Shown in pieces: positions 12,525-27,546 of a DNA stretch of 64,000 nt. How positions within the stretch are numbered: the stretch's first letter is position 1; each line of letters opens with the position of its first letter. The stretch spans positions 930,001 through 994,000 of the forward strand of contig NC_057322.1 in assembly GCF_000687475.1 (NCBI RefSeq), in the 5' to 3' direction. The notes below the pieces were generated by a model. The model searched no databases and was not told the DNA's origin. It saw only the letters and a list, made by a program, of their open reading frames with translations. A program made the translations under genes and the position numbers. The stretch is from Ustilaginoidea virens. Lineage: Eukaryota; Ascomycota; Sordariomycetes; Hypocreales; Clavicipitaceae.

Positions 12525-15500
12525 ACCGCAAGGAGAGAGATTGGGGGGAGGGGGGGAATTAGGCAGAGCTTCTTGACTGCCGCATACCGCATACCGCATC
12601 ATGGCTAACAGCGGGCAAGCATCACCCACCACAGCACTTATTATGCCGACGGCTGCAAATAAGATACATAGCCGCTGAAGCTGGCTTGCTGCGTCCTTTG
12701 GTGTCTCTTTGCCGATCAGCAAAGCAAGCTGATCCTTCGTTCAGCAACTTACGCTAGCGGCAGGCAGCCCTGGGTTAACTTGGAGTCAGGAGCTCCTGGT
12801 CAGCAGTGAGCACCTTCCTCTCGATGCTGTCTGCAGAGCCTCAGGCCTGGGTGGTGTGGTACTTGGTTGCGGCAAATACTTGAAACAGCTTTCAATGTTG
12901 TCATGCCATGTCTTTCGTCGTCTTACCTTTTGCCCCGTTGCGTGTTTGTAGATTGTAACTTTGCACGACTTTTCCCTGGTGGATGGTAAAGTGTTGTCCT
13001 CAATTCATCCAGGTTTTTCTTGTTGCTTGTTTCCTTGTTTTATTACCTCCTTGCTCCTCGCCTCCTTGTTTCCTTCCTTGATACGCAACGCGCCATCTTC
13101 TACCAGACAAGGAGTGGAAAATCCGCACATCAGATCAGCACAGACGACGTTGTCCGACATGATTTTCAACTCTAGAATCGATTTATTCCAACCGTCTATT
13201 CATCGAATGGGCTCGGATCGATCGGTACCAGTCCCACCACGTCCCACCACTATCGTTGCATTAGCCCCGGCGCCGTTGGGGTAACCGAGGTTCGCCATAA
13301 TCTGCGACTCGATGCAGCCACCAGTCCCCAGTCACCAGTCACCAGTCACCGCCCACCGCTCCCTCAAGCACCACAAAGTTGGCTCGCGTGCATGACCTGG
13401 ACAAAGGTGCGTAGTCAATCCCTTTCTCAGTCTCGAGTCACTCGATTTACCTGTTTCCAATGCGTCTGAGTGATTCCCCCAAGGAGAGCAATGTTTCTAT
13501 GCAGTGAGGCCCAATGTGTTCAGCATGACCGTTGGCAGCAAGCTCACGATGCTCTCTCTCTTGGGCAAATGACACCGGTTGAGCTCCAACGCTAGGGGTG
13601 TTTGTTGCGGGCTTCCACATCGTCGTGCCCCAAATCCTTGTGTGGTCCACCGAGGCCCCCGCGACCACAAAAGTGATGGGTGTTATGACACATCTTTGGA
13701 GGGGTCACGGCTGTAATACCTCTACATGACCAGCCGTTGATAGGTGAAGATGTGGTGTTGAATTTAGTCACATCTCCCTTCCTAAAGGCTTCGCCAATGG
13801 GGCTCGGTCCCCGGGGATCGATGTCTTGCATTGGTGGTGACTTAAGAGCTGAATTGAAGTCCATCGTTGCCTTCACTAGTGGGTCAGTGCCTCATCTCTG
13901 GAGCCAGAGGTCCGGATTTCAGTCCTAAAAGGTCATGGCTCGCATTCCAACGCCATACATTGGCAGTGTAGTCTACAGCTCCTGGTATGTACTTATTTCT
14001 TCTTTAAACAGGATTTCGAAGACGAAGCCGTGCAAGTGTGCTTTTACCCTTGCTTACATCTAGCTAGATACCTCGAATGGTATACGGGCTTGCAAAATAC
14101 CACCGAGTCACCCTATCCGGGCCTCTGATGTCGCAGCGCCTGGATTCCATCCCATTTATCGCATGGCGACTTCTATTTCTTCCAGAGGCTTGGGCTGGTT
14201 CGGCAACTATACCGTCTAAGCAACCGTTCGTCTTGAACTTTACTCCGCTTAATTGTGACATGCCGCTCTGCTGGAACCGTCTAGAAGAAAGCCATATCCC
14301 CAAACCCGTGATTTGCATCATGACCTCGACTAGGCCGGTGTGATGAAGGAAGCTGTTGGTTGATTTTCGGCAAATGCCCTCCCTTGTCATCGGAGAATAT
14401 TGCCACATGCGCAGCTTCCGGGTGATATTTTGGTAGATGACGTCTAGCTCCACAGTCATACGTTCCGGTACAGGAGCTCCAACTCGACTTTGAAACCGCA
14501 AGTATGACGAAGTCTACCACACTCGCGCGCGACTCACTTCACGACGCAACCACGTTTCGGCAAGTCGCCGTTTGGACGGTCGTCGAATCCCCGAGCGTCC
14601 GTGCTCTCAATAACTCAGCTCGGGCTCATTCCCCTCCCATAGGCTCCGTACTGGTTGATTGGACCGCATCTCATCCATTTGATATTAGTGACTGCTTCAC
14701 CTTGTCGCCGATGTCCTCCACGATGGGCCTAGTCAGGACGTGAGCTACCCTTATGGGCTAACCTCAGCTGCAACATGAAGGGGGAGTCTCTTTTACGCTC
14801 TTGGTTCCCCCGCCTTCTCATCACGGCGGATTTGAATTTCAACCTCGACATGTCGAGCCTCGCCAGTGGCGGCATCAATGAATCGTATTCGCACTACCGG
14901 CACTAGGCTTTGGTTGTCCTCGTTGGAGGGCCGTCGGCTCAGGAAACAGTAGCTTCACGCTATTCCCAAAATCCTTCTAGTGAACGGGAAAGCCCAACGG
15001 CAAGTTTTACACGCCTCGGAGGCTATCGCGTCAAGGGGTAGAACTATGCCGTCCTCGATAACGAGAGAAAGCAACTGCTGCGCCCAACCGAAATCTCAAA
15101 AGTGCAGGTATGTTGATAAAGATACGTCGAGCTTCGGATGAATGGCCCAAACTCCGCGCACGATTACGGTAATATCGAGCTACACGGATGATGGCACACC
15201 CAAGTGGATATCTCCCCAGTCCTGTCAGGTGTCCATAGCAAAAGTTCTCTTCGTTTTTTTTTTTTCCCTCTCGTCACCCCCCTCTGCCGAAGGTGGTCAA
15301 CATGATATTGTGGCTGGCTGGGTGTAAACTTTACCCCATCCATGCCAAGCATCTCCTCAACGATGTGATTACGCAAGAAGCTAGCCATGCATTTATTTCA
15401 CTGCAAGGCGTGTCAGCACGTTGGAATTCAATGGTGGTGAAATTGGATGTCTCGGGAGAGAAGGTCGGGCTTGCTTGAGTGCAAGCTGTCCCAAAGGAAG

Positions 15501-16406
15501 ATGGGGTACCTGGCCACGGTGTGCAATGGACTGGAATCGATGTAGGTTATTTGGTGTATCTCCCTAGGGCAGGGAAGGTTAGGTTAGGTGCAGTGGGCTA
15601 GAATGGATGGGGGGTTTACGCTTTCCACACGACGTTGCAAATTGATAGCTGGCACGACAAGGTTTCGTGAGGGAAGGCCGATTTCGCCCACATTTGCGTC
15701 AGAGGCTGTCACGGCATACAGGATGACTGCCCTCTGGGAGTGGACTGGTGGACTGATGGACTGGAGACTGGAATGGAATGGTGACTGGTCCGTATCAGGA
15801 CTGGGTCAAGATGAATAGTCGCAGCCACCAAGAGCACTCCCGGTCTCTCCCTCGGTGGTTCTGGGCCTTCTGGACCTGGATACGGGATACGCAGATCCCT
15901 GTGCCCAAAACCCAAGCAAGACCAACAAGCCGATGCTTTCGACTAGGCAGACTTTTTGTTTGCTCGGCGGATGTCCGGAGAAGAAGAACGGGGAGAATGC
16001 CCGGCCCGAAGGCTTTTTGCTTGTCAGGAGCCAGCACGGGCAAAGGGCCGCGCTGGCTTTGCTCGATCAATCTGGGCTGCAGAATGGCCAAGATGGTGAT
16101 GGCCGAGTTTGCTTAACTTCAGGGGCCTTGGGGCCTCGGTGACCCGGCGTGTCTTGTTTGGGGAAAGACGGAGGAGATGGTGAGCAGCCGAGCGAGGGTG
16201 CAAGTCGCGCGCAGTCGCGTCGGCTGCTGCAACTGGCAACTTTTGACGAGAACAGCCAAGGAAAGCTTTCGCCCTGGCCTGGATTTGGCAAAGCCGCAGT
16301 CGGGAGACGGGTGCCGATGGCGAGCTGCACCACGACTATTGCGACTGGACTATTGAACGAGGGGAGGCCAGTGCCTCGTATTGCGCGCCACTACATGGCA
16401 TGTTTC

Positions 16407-16479
16407 CTGCCCTGCTGCCCTGCTGCCCTGCTGCCCTGCTGCCCTGCTGCCCTGCTGCCCTGCTGCCATGCTGCCATGC
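16407..16479. repeat. CCCTGCTG octanucleotide tandem repeat
   Basis: About nine 8-bp units; the last copies change to CCATGCTG. It reads as open on several frames, which creates spurious low-complexity ORFs. Confidence 0.9.
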
Positions 16480-17028
16480 TCCTACCATTGATGCTTCCTG
16501 CCATGTTTGGGCCACGTTTGGGCCATGGTTAAGGGATGCCGTGCCGTCCATGCTCGAGGCTTCTGAGCGAGGCCATTGGTTGTTCACCATGTACTTATTG
16601 CATTACCATGACTGCATGCTCGCTAACTGTCATCATCACAGGGACCAAGAATCAACAACTGGCCCTCCAAGCTCACCGTTGGCCCTATGCTTGGCCAACC
16701 TTATGTACCTACCTAGGTATGTACCTATTTGTTGATGGCCAGCCGTCGACTTCCTGAGGGGGAGGAGGGGGCGTGAGGTGGGCCTGGGCCACCTGGGGCC
16801 CAGTGGCGTCCAGGATTCCTGTCGACGGCAAGCTGGAAGGACGCCCGGCAACCTTGCCATTTCGCCAGGCCACGCACCCCCGGGCTGTCGTGCTGTCACA
16901 TATCACTTGCGCTGGCCCCAGGCACGAACCCGATACGTGGTGGTTCACACAAGACATGCATCGAGCGACTGGTTTCCCCCTTGGGCAACTTCTCTCGCTG
17001 GACCTTGTGAGTTTGATCCGATGTTGTT

Positions 17029-17029
<1 letters not shown>

Positions 17030-17076
<47 letters not shown>
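17030..17076. repeat. T47 homopolymer
   Basis: Forty-seven consecutive T on the + strand in gene-free DNA, preceded by a short TTG run. Confidence 0.9.
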
Positions 17077-17077
<1 letters not shown>

Positions 17078-18584
17078 GGCTCTTGCCTTGCTCAGCCAGG
17101 GCGGGCTTGGGCGTCACGGGGTAGGGGGGTAGGGGGGTGGGGGGTGGTGCCAGCAGGTTTGCCAGACGTCTGGTCTGCCTGGTGCCAGGGAGCGCTGCAC
17201 CCCACTGCCCGGCGCCTGTAGCACCGAGGGGATACTGACGATACTGACGACCCAGGCGAGCCGTGGATGTGCATGTAGATGCCTGTTGCTTGTTGTTGCG
17301 CGTTGTTTGGCTTGCCTTTTGTTCGTGGCAATTCGGGGTGGGGGAGAAGCCCGATTCTGAGGGGGGGGGGGGGGGGGTTCTGCGCTCCGGCAGCGTCTGG
17401 TTGTTTGACGGCTTGACCGCGGCCGTCGCATCTGATCGACTTGCATGCGGAAAAGAAGGATTCGAGGCCGTAGAGGCAACGAGGGCGGGAATAGCTTGCT
17501 CTGGGCCCTCTTGGCAACTCCTGCGTGCGGCCTCTCCCTACGACGGGCGTTAATGACACGCCCTGGAGACACGGCGGCCAGGACATTAGACATCATCAGA
17601 TATCATCAGACATCATCAGCATCAGCAGCATCAGCAGCCCCGCTGCTCTTGTCGACGGTAGAGGTTGTCGAAAGCTTCATGGACCGTCGACGACTGATGT
17701 TGATTCGTGACCACCCACCACCAACCTAACCTGGTCTGTTTTTTCCCGCCTGCCTGCATGGGGATGGGCCGGTGAGGAAGCGCTCCTGTTTCCCGACGCA
17801 CATGGGCCATGGACACCACCCCATTCACCCGTTCACCCATTCACTCACCCATTCCCAACCCCGACTTGTACGTGGCATGAAGCCAGACAACCGGCCGGTA
17901 AAGGCAACCAGTTCGTCGACCCCCAGCCCGGTTTTTATCACCATGCTATGCTCAGCGGCGTCCCAGCCAATCGCCTTTTTATTTTTTATTTTTTTTTATT
18001 TTTTAATTCATTGGCCTTCCTCTTCCCCCCCCCCCTTTTTTTTTTCGTTTTATTTTTTTCGTCAAGATTAATATTAATATTTCTTTTTTTTAAAAAAAAA
18101 AAAATCAAAATCAAAATCAAAATCGCTGCGATTATTATCGTCTCTTCCCCCCCCTTGACCATCCAAGGACAACACGGCCTCTGCTGCCTCCCTGCTGGCG
18201 CCACCAGAGGGGCTACCCTCTCTGCTGCTTCCGTGATCCTCCTGCTGTGTGTGCTCGCAGAGGGGGGGGGGCTCTGGGGCGGGGCAAGCTGGCTGGCTGA
18301 TTGGCTGGATGGTGGGCGTGCAGGGAGGGAAAAAAAAAAAAAAACAAAAAAAAAAAAAACACCACGGCTTGCCAAACTACACATGCTCCGTAGCGCTGCC
18401 CTGCCCCTGCGCCTGCGCCTGCACCGGCGGCGGCGTCGGCGTCTGCGGCTGCGTCTGCGCGGCCCAGGCCCATGTCCATCGGTACGGTGCGCACTCGGCC
18501 AAGACACACGGTGCGGCAGCAGCAGCAGCAGCGAAAAAAAGGCTGGTTGCTTCTTTTGGTTTGCCCTCGCCAGGTGATGATGCA

Positions 18585-18620
18585 TCATCCATCCATCCAT
18601 CCATCCATCCATCCATCCAT
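18585..18620. repeat. ATCC tetranucleotide microsatellite
   Basis: About nine CATC/ATCC units, uninterrupted. Confidence 0.9.
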
Positions 18621-19148
18621 CCCATCACGTCCCGTCCGGCTCGCAACGTCGCTTTTTATTTTTTATTTTTTTTTTCACCCTTCTCCCCTTTGCGCCCCAA
18701 CGGGTTATCCGATGCCTTTCGGTGTGGCCTGCAGCGCCCGGCTGCGTCTTTCTCTGTCCCTGGCTTTCCCCTGCTTCCCCTGCTTCCCCTGCTTTCCCAG
18801 GTGGACTTGGACGCTTGCCGCTCGCCGCTGTTGCGCCTCATCATCATGCTATGCTCTCGGGCTGCCACGGAACCGAAACAATGGTGCCTCTTTGCTGCTG
18901 ACGACCCTGAAGCCCCCCTTTGCGCCTGGACGCGTCTGGTCCCATCCACATCCCGACTGGTGCTGCTTGGGTGCCGCGTCCGTCCGGGCTTGCTCTGCGC
19001 TAGGACCGGTAGCGCCGCTCGGGGTTTACGGCAGGCGCGATGGGCTCGGCTCCTCTGCAGCCGGCGGGAGCTTACGACTTGCCGTCGAGCCCGTCTGCGC
19101 GCTAGCATCGCTTTTGCAGCCGGCGTGGTTCGGGCACAGGGCGTGATT

Positions 19149-19182
<34 letters not shown>

Positions 19183-19311
19183 CTGCGGCTTGTGTCGTGA
19201 TGGCGGACCGGCAGGGAGCCGCAATCCCCTCGCAGCTTGTGGATGCGCAGATGCACCGTCCGCCGTAAGGCCACGGCGCGCGAACCGCATCCGAGAGCCT
19301 CGCCGCGGCCG

Positions 19312-19361
19312 TGCTCTGCTCTGCTCTGCTCTGCTCGGCCCTGCTCTGCTCTGCTCTGCTC
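19312..19361. repeat. CTCTG pentanucleotide repeat
   Basis: About ten units of GCTCT in two blocks split by a GGCC interruption. Confidence 0.9.
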
Positions 19362-20019
19362 CCACGGCCGGTGCTAATCCGGGAGCCATGCAAATCGGCA
19401 CTACACGGCACTACGCTCGCGTCCTGCTTAGCCTCGATGTTAGGCCGAGCCCGTCCCAGCACTTGCGACGCGCCAGGCCTCGGGGATCTATCTCTGCCTG
19501 CATCACGGACCCCCCCCCCCCCACGGGCCTCACTCACCCACTACTTGCTAGCTAGCTACGTCTGGCGCCCGCCGCCAGCCGGGAAGTGGATGACCGTCCG
19601 ACAGGCAAGCGAAGCCAACCATGACACCATGTGGTCTCCCGCGCCCGAAACCTCTTGACGACGGACGCGGGCTCCTGTATTGTTCTGTTCCATCTTGTTT
19701 CATTTGCATTTCGCCTTTTTTTTTTTTTTTTGTGTGTCAGCTACGGGCCCGGTCGTCTTGTCTGCCCCGTGTGCGGGGTGTTTCCCGACATGATGCCGTC
19801 TTTTTTTTCATCCTCGGGGCACGGAAGCGCGGGGTGGCCGCCGCCCGGGCGGGCTTACCAGGGTCGGCGTGCGAATCGACGCGTGTTGCGGCTGGCCCAG
19901 GGCGGCTGGGTTTCGGCAGCCGCCAAGGACAAAGGAGCCGCCTTTCGGAGGGGGCCGTCCGTTTCGGTCCCAACTGCGAAATGCGCGGCTGGCTCGACTC
20001 GACGTCTCTTGGCCAGTCA

Positions 20020-20680
20020 AGTATTTTACAAAAGTCCCTGTAACGAGCCTCTCGCGCGATATCCGAAAGCAGCCGCTTCGCACACCCACGCACGGCTCGG
20101 TCGTCAAAGTCCTTGCAAAGAGCCTCTCGGCCGGCCGACAGCAAGCCGTTTGAAACAACGACGTCTTGGTCGATCAAGCGAGTATAAAAAAGACCCCTGC
20201 AGAGAGCCCCTCGGGCGACATGAACCCTTCTTGAGCCGGAAGCAGCCGTCTCGCACGCCCGCTTGGTCGTCAAAGCCGAAAGCCCTTGTAAAGAGCCCCT
20301 CGGGCGTTACAGACCCCTTGACCCGAAAGCAGCGATGCCAACCGTCGCGGGCATTATAACCCCCCGAGAGCAGCCGTTGGGAACAACGTCCTCGTCACTA
20401 GCATGTAAACGTCCTTGTAAACAACAGCCTCCTAGCCATCACGAACCCTCTGCCAAAAGCAGCCGTTGGGGAAAACGTCCTCGTCACTAGCATGTAAACG
20501 TCCCCAAACAGCCTCCTAGCCATCACGAACCCTCTGCCAAAAGCAGCCGTTGGAAACCAACACCCTAGTCACTGGCATACAAACGCCCTCGTAAACAGCG
20601 CATCCCCTCGTCGCTAGGAATACAGACGTCCTTGTAAAAAGCCTCCGCCCCTGAAATGAAACGCCGCGTCCCAAGCACCC
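20020..20680. repeat. Degenerate 84-89 bp minisatellite
   Basis: Diverged copies of a unit containing CGTCCTTGTAAA, a GAGCC(T/C)CTCGG or GCCTCCTAGCC block, ACGAACCCTCTGCC and AAGCAGCCGTTGG. The best pair is GCCTCCTAGCC at 20427 and 20511 (84 bp apart), nearly identical between them; GCATGTAAACGTCC recurs at 20401 and 20490 (89 bp). I count roughly seven to eight units, most diverged toward the left. There is no dyad symmetry and no uniform spacer, so it is not CRISPR-like. It lies 1.3 kb beyond the 3' end of dbp2. Confidence 0.8.
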
Positions 20681-21997
20681 CCAGCCGTTTCATTGCAGAC
20701 CGCCGCACTGCCTCGCAGACAGCCCTCGGTCGTTGCCGCGCAAACAGCGCTTCCCCGGCGCTCCGGCCGTCGTAAACAACACCTGCCTGCCTTCCAGCGC
20801 CACCAGTGCCGCGTCGTTTTCTCAGTTCGTCCACTACAAGTTCAAAAGGTTCCATCTTGATTGTTGGATTAAAGATTGGAGGTTTTTTTTTTTTTCAAAG
20901 CACTCAACGCCATCCAACGTGAAGCTCTTATAAACATCACAAAGGAAGACGTTGATGCGGAAAGATTTTACTTTTAGTCTAATAAAGTAGGGTCCCAAGG
21001 CAGGTACCCACGTACCAAGGCCCGACAGGCTGAGACACCAGCCGTAAAGGGGCAAGCTAAAGCGAGGCAGGGCAGGGCAGGGCAAGGCACCGCGTTAGGA
21101 CCAATCTGCCGCCGGGACGTCGGTCGCCTCTGTGATGGCATCATGGGGCAGCGACCGAATATTCCATAACTGGCGTAGCACATGTGTGGTCTACCATGGT
21201 CTGCCTACACCTTCAGCTGCCGGGACAGCGGTTCATCCACGTCCAACACGCTTCAACACACGGTCGCACTTGCTGCATCACTCGCTCATCGATACGTCGG
21301 CATTTCAGGCGCCATCCATTTTATATCTACAAGTGTCTATCAACAAAGCCCGGTTCAGGGGTGAAGCCTCGAGCGTCGGCCGTCGGCCGTCGGCCTTGGG
21401 CCAAGGCTCTAGCCCCGGACGCATGCGTCAATCTAGTTAGTCATTTGACGACCCTGGGAGCTCCGACTGCTCCCGCCGCGAATCAATCTATATTAGTCCG
21501 CAGGGCAGAAAAGCGTGGCTCCACGAGGTGCTGAGACACACATGAAACCAACGTCCACGCCGATCCCGCACTAGATTGCCCAATGTAGCTCAACCGTGAG
21601 GGTACGAAACAAAGGAAACAAGATACCGTGGGCGCACTACCCTAGCGCCCCCCGATTGTCTAATAATGAAACTGGGGAGGGAAGAAAACATCAAAGGAAA
21701 AGCAAAAACGGAAAAAAAAAAGGGAGGGGCGAAAAGGCCGTTCCGTCTAATAAACGCGCCCCTCCAAGAGTGTGCCATGAGCTTTCGAGCTTCATTTTCA
21801 TCTCCAGACTTTTTCAAATGGGACAAAGCTGTCAAAGCCAACCAACTTTCCGCCGGCCAGTATGGAAAGCCTTTGGAACCAACTTGGACGAGTACCCGTC
21901 TCCTTACCACCGTCGGTTTCCGAGGGGTTGATTGTTGACGTTGACTGATACGACAAGTCAGCTCGTGGTGATGTTGACAAGACTTTTTTGTTCTGTT
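20681..21997. other. Intergenic: minisatellite to dbp2 3' end
   Basis: No gene recognised. The segment nearest 21998 should contain the dbp2 3' UTR and poly(A) site. A GTCGGCC repeat lies near 21376-21395 and GGGCA repeats near 21068-21085. Confidence 0.5.
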
Positions 21998-24580
<2,583 letters not shown>

Positions 24581-25630
24581 CTTCTTTAGTTGTGTAGCGC
24601 GAAGAGCAGGTTGCCTGATGCGTATTTTTCGTCGTGCCTCTTCACGTTGTTTATTTGCGCAGAGAGAGAAAAAAAAAAGTCGAAAATCTAGAGTGAAGAG
24701 GTGTCAAGGTTGAGGACAGCGAAGAGAGGTCGAATGTTGGGAGTCGTGTTTCTGCAGAGGTTGCAAAAGGCAGGTTCTTGGCCCACCTCGCGCTTGAATT
24801 TTTTTTTTCCGCCTTATTATTGTGCCAGCCTGCTTGGTCTCTTCCTTCCCTTGAAACTTCTTCCCCCTTCCTTTCAGACGGGCAACGCTAAGAGTAAAAA
24901 ATCTGGCGCCAAGTGTGGTGGGGCCAGTCGAATCATTGGTCGCCTTGATCCAGTACTCCGTAGTTCTCACTCAGTATCCTGTAGCAGAAAATCCAACCAC
25001 CATCACGTGGAAGATGCTGACTAAACTCCTACCTACATTTCAAAGGGCCCTATCAGGTATCTTAGGTACTTAGGTGCCTTAGGTAAGGTAGGTACGGAGT
25101 TACTTAATTCAGAATCTTTTGCTGCTTCTAAAACTATACCGAGCCTTTTTCTTTCCAATTTAAATACAGTACTCCCTTCAACGCAAGACGAAGCAGGCTA
25201 TGTTGCTACTGTAGTTATCAAATCTGATACTATTAATCTCATGGAAATGGTCCTATTAAGTTTTCCTCCAGTTCCTAGGATGTCCTCAGTGGACCCAGGT
25301 TGTGAACAATCATTGCATAGAATGACTCAAGGAAATGCCCAGAAAGAATCGAGTTCAGGCCTCGATATGAAATAAACTTCAGATTGCAAAGCAGCTCAAG
25401 CTGAATAGCGTTGACTGACTTATGAGCATTGGAGGATGGCAGGATAAATTCTCTGTCGGAAACTAAATGCAGCTGCAGCATATAGCAATATATAATGATA
25501 AATCGAGAAAAGAATTCTTTAATCTAATCGTGATGTGGCCCATGAGTTTCCAAAGGAGGAAAAAAAAAAAGACAAAGCATGGTCTATTTTACTGCAAGAA
25601 CGGTTTTGCAACACTGCATGTGTCGCCGTC
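24581..25630. other. dbp2 promoter / NDE 3' flank
   Basis: About 1.05 kb between the dbp2 start and the NADH dehydrogenase stop, both on the minus strand. No gene is seen. It includes an AGGTACTTAGGT-type repeat at 25061-25096 and, nearer 25630, AT-richer DNA that probably belongs to the 3' UTR of the dehydrogenase. Confidence 0.5.
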
Positions 25631-27546
25631 TTACTCGCGTGATACATCCCGGCCGAAGGCCTTTGATTTCAGCCAATCCAAGAGAACAAGCACCTTGTTT
25701 CGGGCTAGGCAAACCTCTCATTAGTTCGTTTCGTGGCTGGAGCAGAACAGGAGCGAAACAAGATGAAGAGATATTCCACTTACTGCTAAAACACATGGAC
25801 AGGTAAGCGCTCCGCCAAAAAAGGTACGTCATGCTGCCGCCCGTAGCAAGGTTTCCATTCCACCAGCTGACGTCGGCGACAGCCTTTTCACTGCCAATGT
25901 AAGCCAGACTGCCCTGATGGCTGTAGCGGAAAGGCTTGATGTCCTTCATTCTGCGCAGTTTCTTCTCGAGGCTTTCAATCTCCTGAGCTGCCTCGGCCGA
26001 GTTGCCGCCTTGGAGATTCAGCTTACTGCTCAATTCCTGGATACGGGCTTCGTGACTCTCCGTCTTGGCCATGTTGTTGAACAATCGGCCAAGGAAATTG
26101 CCTTCTTGAGAAGCCACCTGGGCCGTTGGGGCGTATCCAGCAACGGCACAGTCTCCAATAGCCCAAATGTCACGCGCGCCTTGGACGACAAGGTACTCGT
26201 TCACGGCTAAGCCGCGGCGCGAGTCCCTTTGTGCCTCGATCTTGCTCATCAAATCCTTGACTAGAGGCCGAACGGCATTGCCAGTGGCCCAGACAAGGAG
26301 ACCATAAGGGATGACAACCTTCTCCTTGGCACCGTCTGGGCGCGACACCTCAGCCTCCACGGCTGTGTCTGTGACCCTTTTGACCATGGTCTTGGTCTTG
26401 ATGTCAATCTTTTCCTCGCGAAGAGTGTTTTCGGTATATTCAATGAGCTGCTTGGAAAAAGAAGGAAGAACGTTGGGCAAGGCTTCGATCAGAGTGACCT
26501 TGAAGTGAGGACTGATGTCAGGAACGAGCTTCCTGATGTCCTCCTCGAAGAAGTCTTGGAGCTCGCCAGCGAACTCGACGCCTGTTGGCCCGCCACCAAC
26601 AACCACCATGTGCATCAGCCTGCTAACCTCCTCCTTAGTCTGGCCCTTGAAGGCAGCAGTTTCGACACAGTCCATGATCTTCTTGCGGATTTGCTGAGCA
26701 TCGCCGATTTCTTTGAGAAAGCAGCTGTGCTCCCGCACACCGGGGATTCCGAAAGTCGCATTCTCAGCGCCAACGCCAACTACAAGCATGTCGTAGGGAA
26801 TCTCCGTTTCTGAAGTGGCACCCTTAATCTCCGAGTTATCCACAATCTTGACGACCTTTCTCTCGGGATCGATAGAAGAGGCTTCGGCTTCATAGAACTT
26901 GACGGCGGCCTTTTTATGCCGAAGAATGGCTCGAACGGGTTCCATGATGGACCTGTGTTCAATGGTACCGGTTGTGCAGGACGGCAGCAAGGGAGTGAAC
27001 AGAAAGTAGTTGCGAGGGGATACGACAACAACATTATAGTTTTCGGTGTCCAACTTTTTTAGCAACGCAACTGAACCCCATCCGGTACCTGTTTTTTTTT
27101 TTTAAAGAAAAAAAAAAAAGAAAGAAAAGTCAGCATTAGCATAGTGTGCGCAGGAAGAAGGCTAAGCTCCAAACTCGCTCACCAAGAATGACCAGGGTTT
27201 TTTTGGTAGGATCTGCTTCATATTGGGGTTCCGGATGACGATCTTGGTAAACAACGTAGCAAGTATAACCAACAATGCCAGCGGCAGAGAGGTAAGTCAG
27301 TCTCCAAGCCCACCTCAATGTTCTTCGTAGTTTGCCGGGCCTGGGCTTTGGAGCTTCGTCGGCGTAGGCTCTACGGAATGCGATTCTTCCAGTCGCAGCG
27401 AGCTTCATAGTCGCCGAGGGCCGTGTTGCCGCGCGAAGCGCATGGTTCCTAATTACAGTAGAGTAGGCTCTGGATGAGGCGCCAACTGGATTCGTGAGTC
27501 GGCTGGAGAGGCCAACGGTGGCTAAAGCTCGAGAAGAGGATGCCAT
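25631..27546 (-). CDS. nde1: Alternative (type II) NADH:ubiquinone oxidoreductase, mitochondrial
   Basis: Rotenone-insensitive, non-proton-pumping enzyme passing electrons from NAD(P)H via FAD to ubiquinone at the inner mitochondrial membrane. Model: complement(25631..25704, 25784..27088, 27183..27546), 580 residues. Residues 1-60 are Arg/Ser/Ala-rich without acidic residues, as in a mitochondrial presequence. One membrane segment (about 83-100) precedes the catalytic part. The FAD fold has GTGWGS (122-127) and the NAD(P)H fold VVVGGGPTGVEFAGE (Gly 286-291). The C-terminus has the family-typical WR-x-AYLS and FGRDVSRE ends. A presequence plus one anchor segment suits an external (NDE) or membrane-anchored enzyme, but NDE versus NDI is inferred. 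No EF-hand was seen. The start chosen is the ATG of MASSSRAL; an earlier in-frame codon would only lengthen the leader. Confidence 0.94.

Larger units (their letters stand above)
10901..16390. other. con7 upstream region, part 2: no gene seen
   Basis: No recognisable coding sequence. The 13.9-15.5 kb stretch is less repetitive and has several medium frames on both strands (for example 14064-14501 on -, 14077-14343 on +), but none resembles a family I know and none can be joined into a convincing spliced gene. It could be decayed coding DNA. Other contents: a near-continuous A tract at 11351-11395, a CCGA array at 12493-12524, ACCAGTC repeats near 13320-13350 and an AGGTACCTAGGT palindrome at 11931-11950. 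Confidence 0.5.
16391..19900. other. con7 upstream region, part 3: GC-rich, no gene seen
   Basis: No gene recognised. Long apparent frames (17948-18577 on +, 18249-19268 on +, 18656-19537 on -) overlap each other on opposite strands and consist of Arg, Ala, Ser or Lys runs produced by tandem repeats. Repeats include T47 at 17030-17076, G16-type runs near 17362, an AAAATC repeat near 18095-18124, ATCC at 18585-18620, CTTCCCCTG-type at 18765-18795, CGA at 19150-19180 and CTCTG at 19312-19361. A palindromic ACCTACCTAGGTA motif lies at 16704-16728. Confidence 0.5.

Noticed and set aside
18249..19537. Overlapping long frames on both strands (339 and 293 codons)
   Set aside because: Amino-acid runs come from tandem repeats, and both strands are open because of GC-rich composition.
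20020..20680. CRISPR-like array
   Set aside because: Eukaryotic nuclear DNA; units are degenerate, without constant repeats separated by unique spacers.
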